From Bacillus sp. (in: firmicutes) (lineage in GTDB: Bacteria; Bacillota; Bacilli; Bacillales; Bacillaceae): a DNA stretch of 64,000 nt. A program made the position numbers and the translations under genes. The DNA is taken from positions 95,080-159,079 of the forward strand of contig JAPSLL010000004.1 in the NCBI GenBank assembly GCA_031180805.1. The letters are read 5' to 3'. The notes under the pieces were generated by a model, which was not told where the DNA came from, did no database searches, and worked only from the letters and a program-made list of their open reading frames with translations. Shown in pieces: positions 25,931 to 33,147 of this stretch (position 1 is its first letter; every line of letters begins with the position of its first letter).

Positions 25931-26554
25931 ATGGAAGATGAACTATTAAAGATTTTTAATGATGATAGACAGCAAATAGGTGTTGCGACCCGTGAGGAGG
26001 TCCACGAAAAAGGGTATTGGCACGAATCCTTTCATTGCTGGTTTCTCAAGCAAGAAAAAGATGAACTATTTCTTTATCTTCAGCTAAGAAGTGATAGAAA
26101 AAAGGATTATCCTAATCTTTTGGATATTACTGCTGCTGGACATATATTAGCTAACGAAACGATACAAGATGGTATAAGAGAAGTTAATGAAGAGATTGGA
26201 ATTCATGTTGCTAATGAACAGCTAATTTCTTTAGGAAGTATTGATTATTGTGTAATAAAAGAAAACTTTATTGATAAGGAAATTGCACATGTCTATTTAT
26301 ATCAATCAAACCACACTATGCATGATTTCCATTTACAGGAGGAAGAGGTTTCAGGGATCGTTAAAGTTGCTTTGAATGATTTTGAACAATTATGGTTTGG
26401 AGAGAGTGACTCAATCTATATTCATGGGTTTAAACAAGAACATAGTGAAAAAAAAGTACCAATAGATATGACTGTGGGGAAGGAAATGTTTGTTCCTCAC
26501 GATGTGTTATTTTATCAAACAGTTATTAATAGAATAAAAGAAGCGATAACTTAA
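25931..26554 (+). CDS. NUDIX hydrolase, isopentenyl-diphosphate isomerase-like subgroup (YfcD type)
   Basis: The 207-residue protein has the layout of NUDIX enzymes annotated as IPP-isomerase-like: an N-terminal strand VATREEVHEKGYWHESFHCW, the box region DITAAGHILANET with IREVNEEIGI, and a C-terminal helical extension. True type 1 IPP isomerases need further Cys/Glu motifs that are not obvious, so this is more likely a hydrolase of unknown substrate. The ATG at 25931 after AAAGGATAAAG is preferred over the TTG at 25874. Confidence 0.85.
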   Translation: MEDELLKIFNDDRQQIGVATREEVHEKGYWHESFHCWFLKQEKDELFLYLQLRSDRKKDYPNLLDITAAGHILANETIQDGIREVNEEIGIHVANEQLISLGSIDYCVIKENFIDKEIAHVYLYQSNHTMHDFHLQEEEVSGIVKVALNDFEQLWFGESDSIYIHGFKQEHSEKKVPIDMTVGKEMFVPHDVLFYQTVINRIKEAIT

Positions 26555-26558
26555 TGTG

Positions 26559-26595
26559 TAAGGGATAAGGACTGTCATTCGTCATTTATCCCTTA
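26559..26595 (+). terminator. Hairpin after the NUDIX gene
   Basis: TAAGGGATAA (26559-26568) pairs perfectly with TTATCCCTTA (26586-26595). No strong T run follows, so termination is likely but weak. Confidence 0.6.
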
Positions 26596-26651
26596 TAATC
26601 CTAATATGTAGTGGGATGAGAAAGGCAAATGCTATAAATATAAACAAAACT

Positions 26652-26687
26652 GAAAAAATAAATTCTAACCAAGGAATTTATTTTTTC
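26652..26687 (-). terminator. Perfect 14-base hairpin, probable terminator of the small minus-strand gene
   Basis: GAAAAAATAAATTC (26652-26665) pairs perfectly with GAATTTATTTTTTC (26674-26687) across an eight-base loop. The A/T-rich arms supply T runs on either strand. Confidence 0.7.
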
Positions 26688-26772
26688 ATCACCTTAATCA
26701 ATTAAATAAAATACTCTTGTAATTAGGGCATCACAAATTCAAGTTGCTAGTCCTACATTTCCAAATGTTAAA

Positions 26773-26925
26773 TTAATTTCTCTCCATGAAATATACTTCT
26801 TTTAGAATAAATATAGCGATTAATAATAACAGAAAACTAATAAGAATGGTAAACCATATCTCATCAGTGAGCGTTTCGATAGACCTGATGCATTTAAATC
26901 TAAAATTCTCCAAAACCTTACTCAT
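26773..26925 (-). CDS. Small single-pass membrane protein (50 aa)
   Basis: The frame runs from ATG at 26925 to TAA at 26773. AAGGAG lies six bases before the ATG. The product has a charged N-terminal third (MSKVLENFRFKCIRSIETLT), one clear membrane helix (about residues 24-41, WFTILISFLLLLIAIFIL) and a short charged tail. No family recognised. The strong binding site and clean hydrophobic segment support a real gene, which fills an otherwise empty 500-base gap. Confidence 0.65.
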   Translation of the reverse strand: MSKVLENFRFKCIRSIETLTDEIWFTILISFLLLLIAIFILKEVYFMERN

Positions 26926-27075
26926 TTTAATCTCCTTAGATTGTTACTAAAAGTATTAACGTTAATAATAAATGTTATTCTGAGAATAGTGAGGATGTTT
27001 AGTCATGTAAAGGTAAAGTCATTTCATACATATAAAGCCAGCCTTTAACAAACACTATTAGAGGAGGTGTTTGTC

Positions 27076-27564
27076 ATGGCTAAAAAACGAGAGGTTAAAT
27101 TTTTACTCTTCTCTATGTTGGTTTCCTTGTTTTTACTACCTTTTGCAATTATTAAACGACCTTTGAAGGATTGGATTATTGTTTATCTTGTAAGTATTAT
27201 TGGGAATTCTCTTGCAGATCGTTACCTCGTATCTAAAGGGTTCTTAAAATATAAAATTAGACCTTTTCCAAAGAAGTTCTCAATTCATCTCCCGTTTGAT
27301 TTATTCCACTATCCGTTAATGCTGCTTTATTACAATCAATGGACACTTAATAGCAATCTGTTTGGAATTTTATTAAAAGTTTTTCCTTTCATTATCCCAC
27401 AAATCGTAATAGAAACAATTGCAGCTAAAAAGACCAATTTAATTTCCTGGAATAACGGATGGAATTGGTATCATTCATTTTTAAGCTTAATTGTAAAATT
27501 CTATTTATGTCGTCTTATTATTGGGTTAATTAGAATAAAAAACAATCGGCAATTATCAATGTAA
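27076..27564 (+). CDS. CBO0543-family multi-pass membrane protein
   Basis: The 162-residue protein has about four hydrophobic segments and the features of the CBO0543 family common in Bacillaceae and Clostridium: an early PFAIIKRPLKDWIIVYLV, a central FPKKFSIHLPFDLFHYP loop, and the NGWNWYHSFLSL segment near the end. The function of the family is unknown. The ATG at 27076, seven bases after AGGAGGT, is preferred over the in-frame GTG at 27067. Confidence 0.82.
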   Translation: MAKKREVKFLLFSMLVSLFLLPFAIIKRPLKDWIIVYLVSIIGNSLADRYLVSKGFLKYKIRPFPKKFSIHLPFDLFHYPLMLLYYNQWTLNSNLFGILLKVFPFIIPQIVIETIAAKKTNLISWNNGWNWYHSFLSLIVKFYLCRLIIGLIRIKNNRQLSM

Positions 27565-27748
27565 TAGAAGGAACATACTATATGTTCTTTTCTATTTCTT
27601 CCTTTTAACTATTTGGAATTGATTGTATCAAATGGATCGTCCTGTATAATAACAGTATATTAATACATCTAGAGACTAATTTTTTATCTGCTTCTACGTT
27701 TTAATAACAATAGAAGGAACTATACCTCATTGTTTAAGGGTGAGAGAC

Positions 27749-28201
27749 TTGGCTAAAAACAAAAAAAGAAAGAAAAGTAGAAGACCTGGATTAACAGAAG
27801 AACAGAAAAGAAGATATCAGCAACATAAACGAAAATTAAAAAGAAAGGATTTTATTTATTCCTCAATCGTAGTTTGCATTATGCTTTTAATAACTATTTT
27901 CGATTCGTTTGCTTATGAAATATTTGAATATTATGGATGGAGTATCTCAATTGTCGATAGTATTTATATCATTATTGATATACTTATAACCTTGTTATAC
28001 TTTGGAATTGGATGTTTAATGGTTTGGGTATTATTCTTCATAATTAAAGCCATTATTCACAGCAAGCAATACAAAAATACATCGTTGAAAAGCTTCATAA
28101 CCTACGCATTTTTGCTTCTTTTTATCATAGGATTAGGAACATTATTTTTCTACTTAAGTATTAATCATGTAATATCGTATCTATTATATTATTTATATTA
28201 G
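27749..28201 (+). CDS. Membrane protein of unknown function with basic N-terminus (150 aa)
   Basis: The TTG at 27749 is preferred because AAGGGTGAG lies just before it; an in-frame GTG at 27740 would sit inside that site. The first 35 residues are extremely basic (NKKRKKSRRPG and HKRKLKRKD), followed by three hydrophobic helices (around 37-55, 70-100 and 120-145 by eye). The basic head suggests contact with nucleic acid or acidic lipids, which is inference. Family not recognised. Confidence 0.7.
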   Translation: MAKNKKRKKSRRPGLTEEQKRRYQQHKRKLKRKDFIYSSIVVCIMLLITIFDSFAYEIFEYYGWSISIVDSIYIIIDILITLLYFGIGCLMVWVLFFIIKAIIHSKQYKNTSLKSFITYAFLLLFIIGLGTLFFYLSINHVISYLLYYLY

Positions 28202-28582
28202 TGAATGATAGATTAAAGGTTTAAAAGGATAGTGAATGAAGCATGTAGCAAAGTTAAAATGTAGTATATAACAAAAGATTTTTCATAGATATTTCAAGGA
28301 TTAAGAATAATGGGCACCTATAAAGTGAGACTTTTTTTAACCAGAAGGGTACCAGTTTTGTATAACTGAGTATCTATTCATGAACTTCCACAAAATGCTT
28401 TATTCCGGAATTCTTAAAAACATCAATACAAAATAGAATCACCTCACTTGTACTTATATTCATACGCATTAGAAGGCTATAAATACATGCTTTTAACATG
28501 AATCTTATCTATTATCTATTTTTAATGATGTTTTAAACAATTTATTTCCGGAATTTTTTCGATAGAAAGGAAGCGTATAACT
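28202..28582 (+). other. Gene-free AT-rich stretch
   Basis: No supported gene, RNA or repeat was seen. TTCCGGAATT words occur twice (near 28404 and 28546), but they are not part of a larger dyad or array that I can define. Confidence 0.35.
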
Positions 28583-29004
28583 ATGTACGAGTTAAAAACA
28601 AAAGAAAATGATGCGAGTGTAATTGAATTTATTGAAAATCTTGAAAATCAAAAAAAACGAGAGGATGCTTATAAACTATTAGATTTTTTTACTGAAACAA
28701 CGGGCTACCAAGCAAAAATGTGGGGACCAAGTATAATTGGATTTGGTGCTTATCATTATAAATACGATTCAGGGCATGAAGGTGATGCTCCTTTAGTAGG
28801 GTTTTCACCACGAAAAGCAAAAATTAGCTTATATTTTGCTACTGGGGATGCAAAACGAGAGGAATTATTAAAAATTTTGGAAAGCATACATCAGGAAAAG
28901 CTTGTGTTTATATTAATAAAGTTGCTGATATTAATGTTAATGTTTTGAAAGAGTTAATAAACCAGTCGATAATATTTTTAAAAGAAAAATATCCTGCAGA
29001 GTAA
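28583..29004 (+). pseudogene. DUF1801-family protein gene with a one-base frameshift
   Basis: The first 100 codons read as a normal DUF1801 (YdhG-like) protein, including YQAKMWGPSIIGFGAYHYKYDSG and LVGFSPRKAKISLY. Near 28880 the frame changes: the original frame gives a non-family tail ending at 28948, whereas the +1 frame continues GKHTSGKACVYINKVADINV and LKELINQS to a stop at 29004, exactly as the family should end. A single G appears lost in TTGGAAAG. It is either a recent mutation or a sequencing error. The function of intact members is unclear. Confidence 0.8.
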
Positions 29005-29109
29005 AATAAATGTATAAGATAAAGGTAGGTTTAATGTTGAAAGCCTACCTCTTCACTATTTTACTAAAATATCCTATTATAGTAAAATATAGATATCTTT
29101 TTCAAATGG

Positions 29110-29205
29110 GGTGAAAGGATTGTTTATTCTGTCTGTTCGAAGTAATAAGATTTCGGGCTAGAAAAAACGCGTACTAGCCAACAAGGGGGGAGTCTGCCCT
29201 TTTTT
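29110..29205 (+). ncRNA. Hairpin-rich leader of the methyltransferase gene (candidate attenuator)
   Basis: GGCTAG (29156-29161) pairs with CTAGCC (29174-29179), followed by AAGGG...CCCTT (29183-29201) and a T run, all within about 140 bases before the methyltransferase start. The order stem, then terminator-like hairpin, then gene resembles an attenuated leader, but the second stem is short and no known class is recognised. A simple terminator of an upstream transcript is an alternative. Confidence 0.35.
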
Positions 29206-29251
29206 AAGAACAGAAAAGAACAATTCGAAAATTTGAAAAGGAGATATTAAA

Positions 29252-29995
29252 ATGAATGATCTTGATTATGAAAAATTTTATGATAGAGTCGGTAAAATAA
29301 ATGGCTGGGATTTTAGTAAAATAAGTGTTTATACAGAAGGTGTTAAATGGGATTATCAACAAGAAATTCTTAAAAGAGCACACCCAACTGATCTTCTACT
29401 TGATATCGGTTCAGGTGGCGGCGAAAATTTAGTAACACTCGCAGCATCTTTAGCGTTTATTGTTGGAATCGATCAATCAGGTGAGATGATCAAAACAGCA
29501 CAAAAAAATAGTATTCAGGCAAATTTTAAAAATATCCAGTTTTGTCAAATGTCCTCTGGATTTTTACAGTTTCCACACGAGTTTTTTGATATAGTTACGT
29601 GTCGGCACGCCCCATTTCACCCAGAAGAGGTAGCAAAAGTACTAAAAAAGGGCGGGTATTTTATTACACAACAAGTGAGTGAGGCTGATAAGTTAAATAT
29701 TAAGCAAGCATTTCATCATCAACATAAAGAAATAAATGGAAGATTACAAGCAAGATATATAAATGAATTAAAGCATGCTGGATTTTCCATCGTCCGTTCC
29801 GATGAATACAATGCAACAGAATATTATCAATCACCTGAGGATCTACTATTTTTACTAAAGCATACGCCGATCGTTCCTCATTTTGCGGAAGAAAAGCACC
29901 ATTTTAAAATATTCGAAAAGTTTGTTACAAACAATACAACAAGTAGAGGGATTCGTACAAATTCTAATCGATTCTTAATTATTGCGAAAAAGTAA
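29252..29995 (+). CDS. Class I SAM-dependent methyltransferase
   Basis: The 247-residue protein has the Rossmann SAM-binding motif I as LLLDIGSGGGENLVTLA (about residues 50-66), motif II ending VGIDQSGEM, a post-II DIVTCRHAPFH segment, and the LKKGGYFITQQV strand. This is a small-molecule or tRNA-type methyltransferase fold without added domains. The substrate is not recognisable. The ATG follows AAAAGGAGAT. A very strong terminator lies just downstream, so it is monocistronic. Confidence 0.9.
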   Translation: MNDLDYEKFYDRVGKINGWDFSKISVYTEGVKWDYQQEILKRAHPTDLLLDIGSGGGENLVTLAASLAFIVGIDQSGEMIKTAQKNSIQANFKNIQFCQMSSGFLQFPHEFFDIVTCRHAPFHPEEVAKVLKKGGYFITQQVSEADKLNIKQAFHHQHKEINGRLQARYINELKHAGFSIVRSDEYNATEYYQSPEDLLFLLKHTPIVPHFAEEKHHFKIFEKFVTNNTTSRGIRTNSNRFLIIAKK

Positions 29996-30001
29996 AAACA
30001 T

Positions 30002-30052
30002 AAAAAAATCAAAAAAGCGTTTCAACTTAGAAACGCTTTTTTGATTTTTTTA
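30002..30052 (+). terminator. Very strong terminator
   Basis: A stem of about 20 bases containing AAAAAAGCGTTTC / GAAACGCTTTTTT (30010-30043) continues into outer A/T pairs and a T run. Confidence 0.95.
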
Positions 30053-30069
30053 GAAAACTTACAAGATAT

Positions 30070-30120
30070 GGATTGAGGTTTGCTCCGCCCGCGGAAAGCG
30101 AACGCTGAAAGAGGAAATAA
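30070..30120 (+). repeat. Degenerate copy of the dispersed intergenic repeat (3' end)
   Basis: The words GCCCGCGGAAAGCGAACGCT and GAGGAAAT match the 3' end of the repeat seen at 14764-14826. This GC-rich patch stands out from its AT-rich surroundings. Confidence 0.5.
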
Positions 30121-30253
30121 ACAACCAAAATGAATAACGCCTTTCGGTTAAAAATATAGCATAGGGATAAAATCAATAGAGGATTTGTATTCTGTCGTAT
30201 ATGATATGATTAAAATAATAATAAATTCTGGGGTTAAAGGAGAGTCGGGAACG

Positions 30254-30820
30254 ATGAGATCAGAAAAGGAAAAAATGGTGAATGGGGAACTTTATAATGC
30301 AGCTGATCAAGAGGTAAGAAATGACCGCTTTGAGGCGCGCAGACTAACAAGATTATATAATGAGACATTTGAAACAGAGGATGAGAATAGAACGGAAATA
30401 TTAAAGGAGCTATTTGGTACAACTGGTGAAAACCTTTATATTGAGCCTACTTTTCGGTGTGATTATGGCTATAATATCCATGTGGCAGAGAATTTCTATG
30501 CTAATTTTGACTGTGTCTTTTTAGATGTTTGTGAAATAAAAATTGGTAATAATTGCTTCCTAGCACCTGGCGTACATATTTATACTGCTACACATCCACT
30601 TAATGCAAAAGAAAGAATATCTGGCGCTGAATTTGGAAAGCCAGTAACGATAGGAGACAATGTCTGGATTGGTGGTAGAGCAATTATTAATCCAGGAGTG
30701 ACAATTGGAAATAATTCAGTCATTGCCTCTGGATCTGTTGTTACAAAGGATGTTCCTGATAATGTTGTCGTTGGCGGAAATCCTGCTAAAGTGATTAAAA
30801 AAATAGAGCAATCTAGTTAG
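30254..30820 (+). CDS. Sugar O-acetyltransferase (maltose acetyltransferase family)
   Basis: The 188-residue protein has the Maa-type N-terminus ([20 protein letters not shown]) and a left-handed beta-helix of hexapeptide repeats. These include the catalytic region [20 protein letters not shown] and then [20 protein letters not shown]. Such enzymes move acetyl from acetyl-CoA to a sugar hydroxyl, probably to detoxify surplus sugars. The ATG at 30254 after AAAGGAG is chosen over the upstream frame opening at 30185. Length is as expected for the family. Confidence 0.92.
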   Translation: MRSEKEKMVNGELYNAADQEVRNDRFEARRLTRLYNETFETEDENRTEILKELFGTTGENLYIEPTFRCDYGYNIHVAENFYANFDCVFLDVCEIKIGNNCFLAPGVHIYTATHPLNAKERISGAEFGKPVTIGDNVWIGGRAIINPGVTIGNNSVIASGSVVTKDVPDNVVVGGNPAKVIKKIEQSS

Positions 30821-30921
30821 TAAATTCAATACAAAATGTTATTTAATCGCTAACTAAAATTGCAATAATTTCGATAAATTAGTTATAATGAAGGATAGTA
30901 GATAGTTTCGGAGGTGAGATA

Positions 30922-31296
30922 ATGGGGAAAGAACTTCATTTTGGCAAAGATATCCTTACTCTAAAGGTAACAGGTTTAACCTCATTTTTTGCCTTTAAAC
31001 GGAAAATCTTGATTCCCTATAAGATGATTGAAGATGTATTTGTCGGTACTTTTCAAGCTCCGCAATGGATGATTAGAGCGCCTGGGACTTCGTTTGCGCC
31101 ACTAAATATATACGAAGGTAGCTTTAAATATCGAGATGAATGGTATTTTCTTTCCTATGCAAGAACTGATTCATTGTTAAAAATAGAACTCAATGGACAT
31201 GAAAAATATAATTATATTATTATACAAATTGACAATCCTACAGAAATTGCTGCAAGTATTCGAAGACGTATTCATTTGAGTCAAGAATATGATTGA
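30922..31296 (+). CDS. PH-like domain protein (124 aa)
   Basis: The whole protein reads as one beta-rich domain: strands DILTLKVTGLTSFFAFKRK, IPYKMIEDVFVGTF, then APLNIYEGSFKYRDEWYFLS, and a C-terminal helix PTEIAASIRRRI. This is the layout of small bacterial PH domains that lack membrane segments. Ligand and role unknown. A GGAGGTGA site lies close before the ATG. A hairpin follows. Confidence 0.7.
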   Translation: MGKELHFGKDILTLKVTGLTSFFAFKRKILIPYKMIEDVFVGTFQAPQWMIRAPGTSFAPLNIYEGSFKYRDEWYFLSYARTDSLLKIELNGHEKYNYIIIQIDNPTEIAASIRRRIHLSQEYD

Positions 31297-31339
31297 AACC
31301 CCTCCAATTAGTCGCTTTTTTATAAATAATTGAACGTTT

Positions 31340-31362
31340 AAGCTGCTTATTGCAGCTTTTTA
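31340..31362 (+). terminator. Terminator
   Basis: AAGCTGC-TTATT-GCAGCTT (31340-31358) followed by a T-rich tract. Confidence 0.85.
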
Positions 31363-31585
31363 TTTATAATAATCCTTCCTTAAGGACAAGAATTCCAGGA
31401 ATCCTTATTATTTATCTTTCGTTCTAGAAATAAATGAAAAACAAAAAAACTAATAGAGATAACTCTGCATTATATTGAAATGTTCTTCAATAAATATGAC
31501 TAGTTTTTCTTTTCATTGTTCAAAAAATAAGAATCCATAAAATTTAAATCAAAGGACATATTTACAAATAATCCCTTAAATGATA

Positions 31586-31611
31586 TTGTATACACAACGT
31601 TGAATATACAA
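31586..31611 (+). promoter_or_regulatory. Palindromic operator-like site overlapping a promoter
   Basis: TTGTATA (31586-31592) and TATACAA (31605-31611) form a perfect inverted repeat with 12 bases between. The arms overlap promoter-like words. It precedes a well-initiated but truncated reading frame, so it looks like the regulator site of a gene now lost. Confidence 0.45.
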
Positions 31612-31636
31612 TATTAAATTCCGGGGAGGAGATAGG

Positions 31637-31702
31637 ATGATTAACTATATGATAGAAAAAGGGTTTTTCAAAGGTGTTAAACAAATCAAGGATATACAAT
31701 AA
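31637..31702 (+). pseudogene. Orphan gene start: 21-codon fragment at a deletion junction
   Basis: A GGGGAGGAG site stands five bases before ATG 31637, but the frame ends after 21 codons (MINYMIEKGFFKGVKQIKDI...). It runs head-on into the truncated 3' end of the minus-strand MFS gene, overlapping it by 17 bases. The simplest reading is that a deletion removed the rest of this gene and the end of the transporter gene together. The product family is not recognisable. Confidence 0.45.
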
Positions 31703-32527
31703 TATTCGCACCTTTAGCATCCATAATTTTGCCTGTATAAGGTCTGCTTATAATAATAATGATTGCATAGGCAAGGAAGAAATAGCTAGCTGCACCAACT
31801 AAATGAATTTCCTCAGCATAAAATGATAGGAACGACATAATACCTGAATATGTGAAGCCAACAATTAGGGCGATGATCGAAATCGGAACTGCCTTTGGCT
31901 CAATAAACTTTGAGAGGATTGATGTTCCTTCTACCTTTGAAGTTGGTTTTACAACAACCGGTAATTTTAATTTGACAAATAAGAAGCCGATAAGAATAAT
32001 TGCAGATAGGATAATATTCATTGTAAACATGAGATTAAAACCATTTTTTAGCTTCATCAGGTAAATTCCGATAAACGGACCAATAGCTGTAGCTAAAATA
32101 ACACTTAAACTAAAATATCCAATACCTTCACCTTTTTTGATGCAGGAAGAATTTCAGCAATAATTGTACCTGCTGCTGTTCCAATAATCCCAACACCAAT
32201 TCCTTGTAATAAACGATTAATTAATAAAAAGCTAACACCGATTTGAATAAAATAAAAACAAGAGGTAATTAGAAAAGTAAATAAGCCTATCCATAGTATT
32301 TTCGTTGGGCCCAGCTGTGCAATAAAACGCCCTGCACCAAGTCTTCCAATAAGTGAACCAACGATGAAAATGCTAGAAACTAGCCCAGCAGTACTTGTTG
32401 AAACATGATACTCATCCATCGCATAGGATGCAATTGTAACCATTAATAAATAAAACATGAGAATCGATAGGAAGTTGATAATACCGATAATGATAAAATC
32501 CTTCGTCCAAATTTTTTCGTTTGTCAT
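31686..32527 (-). pseudogene. MFS transporter pseudogene (frameshifted and 3'-truncated)
   Basis: The first 130 codons (from ATG 32527) give an MFS N-terminal half with ASYAMDEYHVSTSTAGLVSS and INRLLQGIGVGIIGT. The frame breaks in a run of A near 32130, and the next frame continues GEGIGYFSLSVILATAIGP through helices up to ISRPYTGKIMDAKGANI. It then stops at 31686, lacking about the last three helices (roughly 100 residues). The intact family would be a 390-400 residue drug or metabolite exporter. It lies next to a damaged MarR gene, a usual regulator partner. Confidence 0.88.
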
Positions 32528-32532
32528 ACATT

Positions 32533-32967
32533 CTACTCCTTCATTGCTTCGTATAAAGTGGACAAGCCACGTTGTAAAAATTTCTTTTCTTCCTTTTGAA
32601 AATTTGAAAGTAGGTCCTCTTGAAAATTCGAAATAATTGGTGATACCTCATTCATGAGGAGGTGACCTTTTTACGTTAAAATGAGCTGTTTTTCACGTTT
32701 ATCCTTACCAGGAATTGTCTCAATAAGCTCAAGCTTAATAAGTTGTTTAACATTAGCTGAAACAGTTGGCTTCTCAATATCCCAGTAGGTTGCGATTTGA
32801 ATGTTAGTCACCTGACCATTCTGAACTAAATAATCTAATAAAGACCAGTTTGCAGGTGTAAGGCCAAATGGTGATAATTTAACTGTTAAACCTGATAAAT
32901 AGCGACGATTTAATCGGTTATTAAAGAAAAAATATTCAAGATTACCCTCCTGTATAGTTAGTTTCAC
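32533..32967 (-). pseudogene. MarR-family regulator pseudogene
   Basis: The frame shows a MarR winged helix (FGLTPANWSLLDYLVQNGQV, IEKPTVSANVKQLIKLELIE, GKDKREKQLILT) and then an in-frame TAA. The same frame stays open beyond it as KGHLLMNEVSPIISNFQEDL to a stop at 32533, the normal MarR C-terminus. The start is also damaged: GGAGGG stands before a TTG that is out of frame, and the only in-frame start, GTG at 32967, lies inside the operator. It probably once controlled the adjacent MFS exporter. Confidence 0.82.
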
Positions 32968-32973
32968 TAACTA
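32955..32973 (-). promoter_or_regulatory. MarR-type palindromic operator
   Basis: TAGTTAGT-TTC-ACTAACTA is a perfect 8-base inverted repeat immediately upstream of the MarR pseudogene coding part. It has the size and position of an autoregulatory MarR site. Confidence 0.7.
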
Positions 32974-33093
32974 ATTAAAACGAAAAATATTGGATATGTA
33001 AAGAATCAAATATCGGTAAAGTACATTTTTAATAAGGCGATTAATTTCCGAGGGGGGAAGGCATTTTTCGATATTTACCTTTTTTAAACAGCA

Positions 33094-33132
33094 ATAAAAA
33101 AGGAAGGATAGGCAAATAACCTTTCCTTCCTT
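33094..33132 (-). terminator. Terminator of the GH5 gene
   Basis: AAGGAAGG near 33099-33106 pairs with CCTTCCTT at the right arm (to 33132), with a T run on the minus strand (AAAAAA on the plus strand at the left end). Confidence 0.8.
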
Positions 33133-33147
33133 AAATCAGATTAAAAA

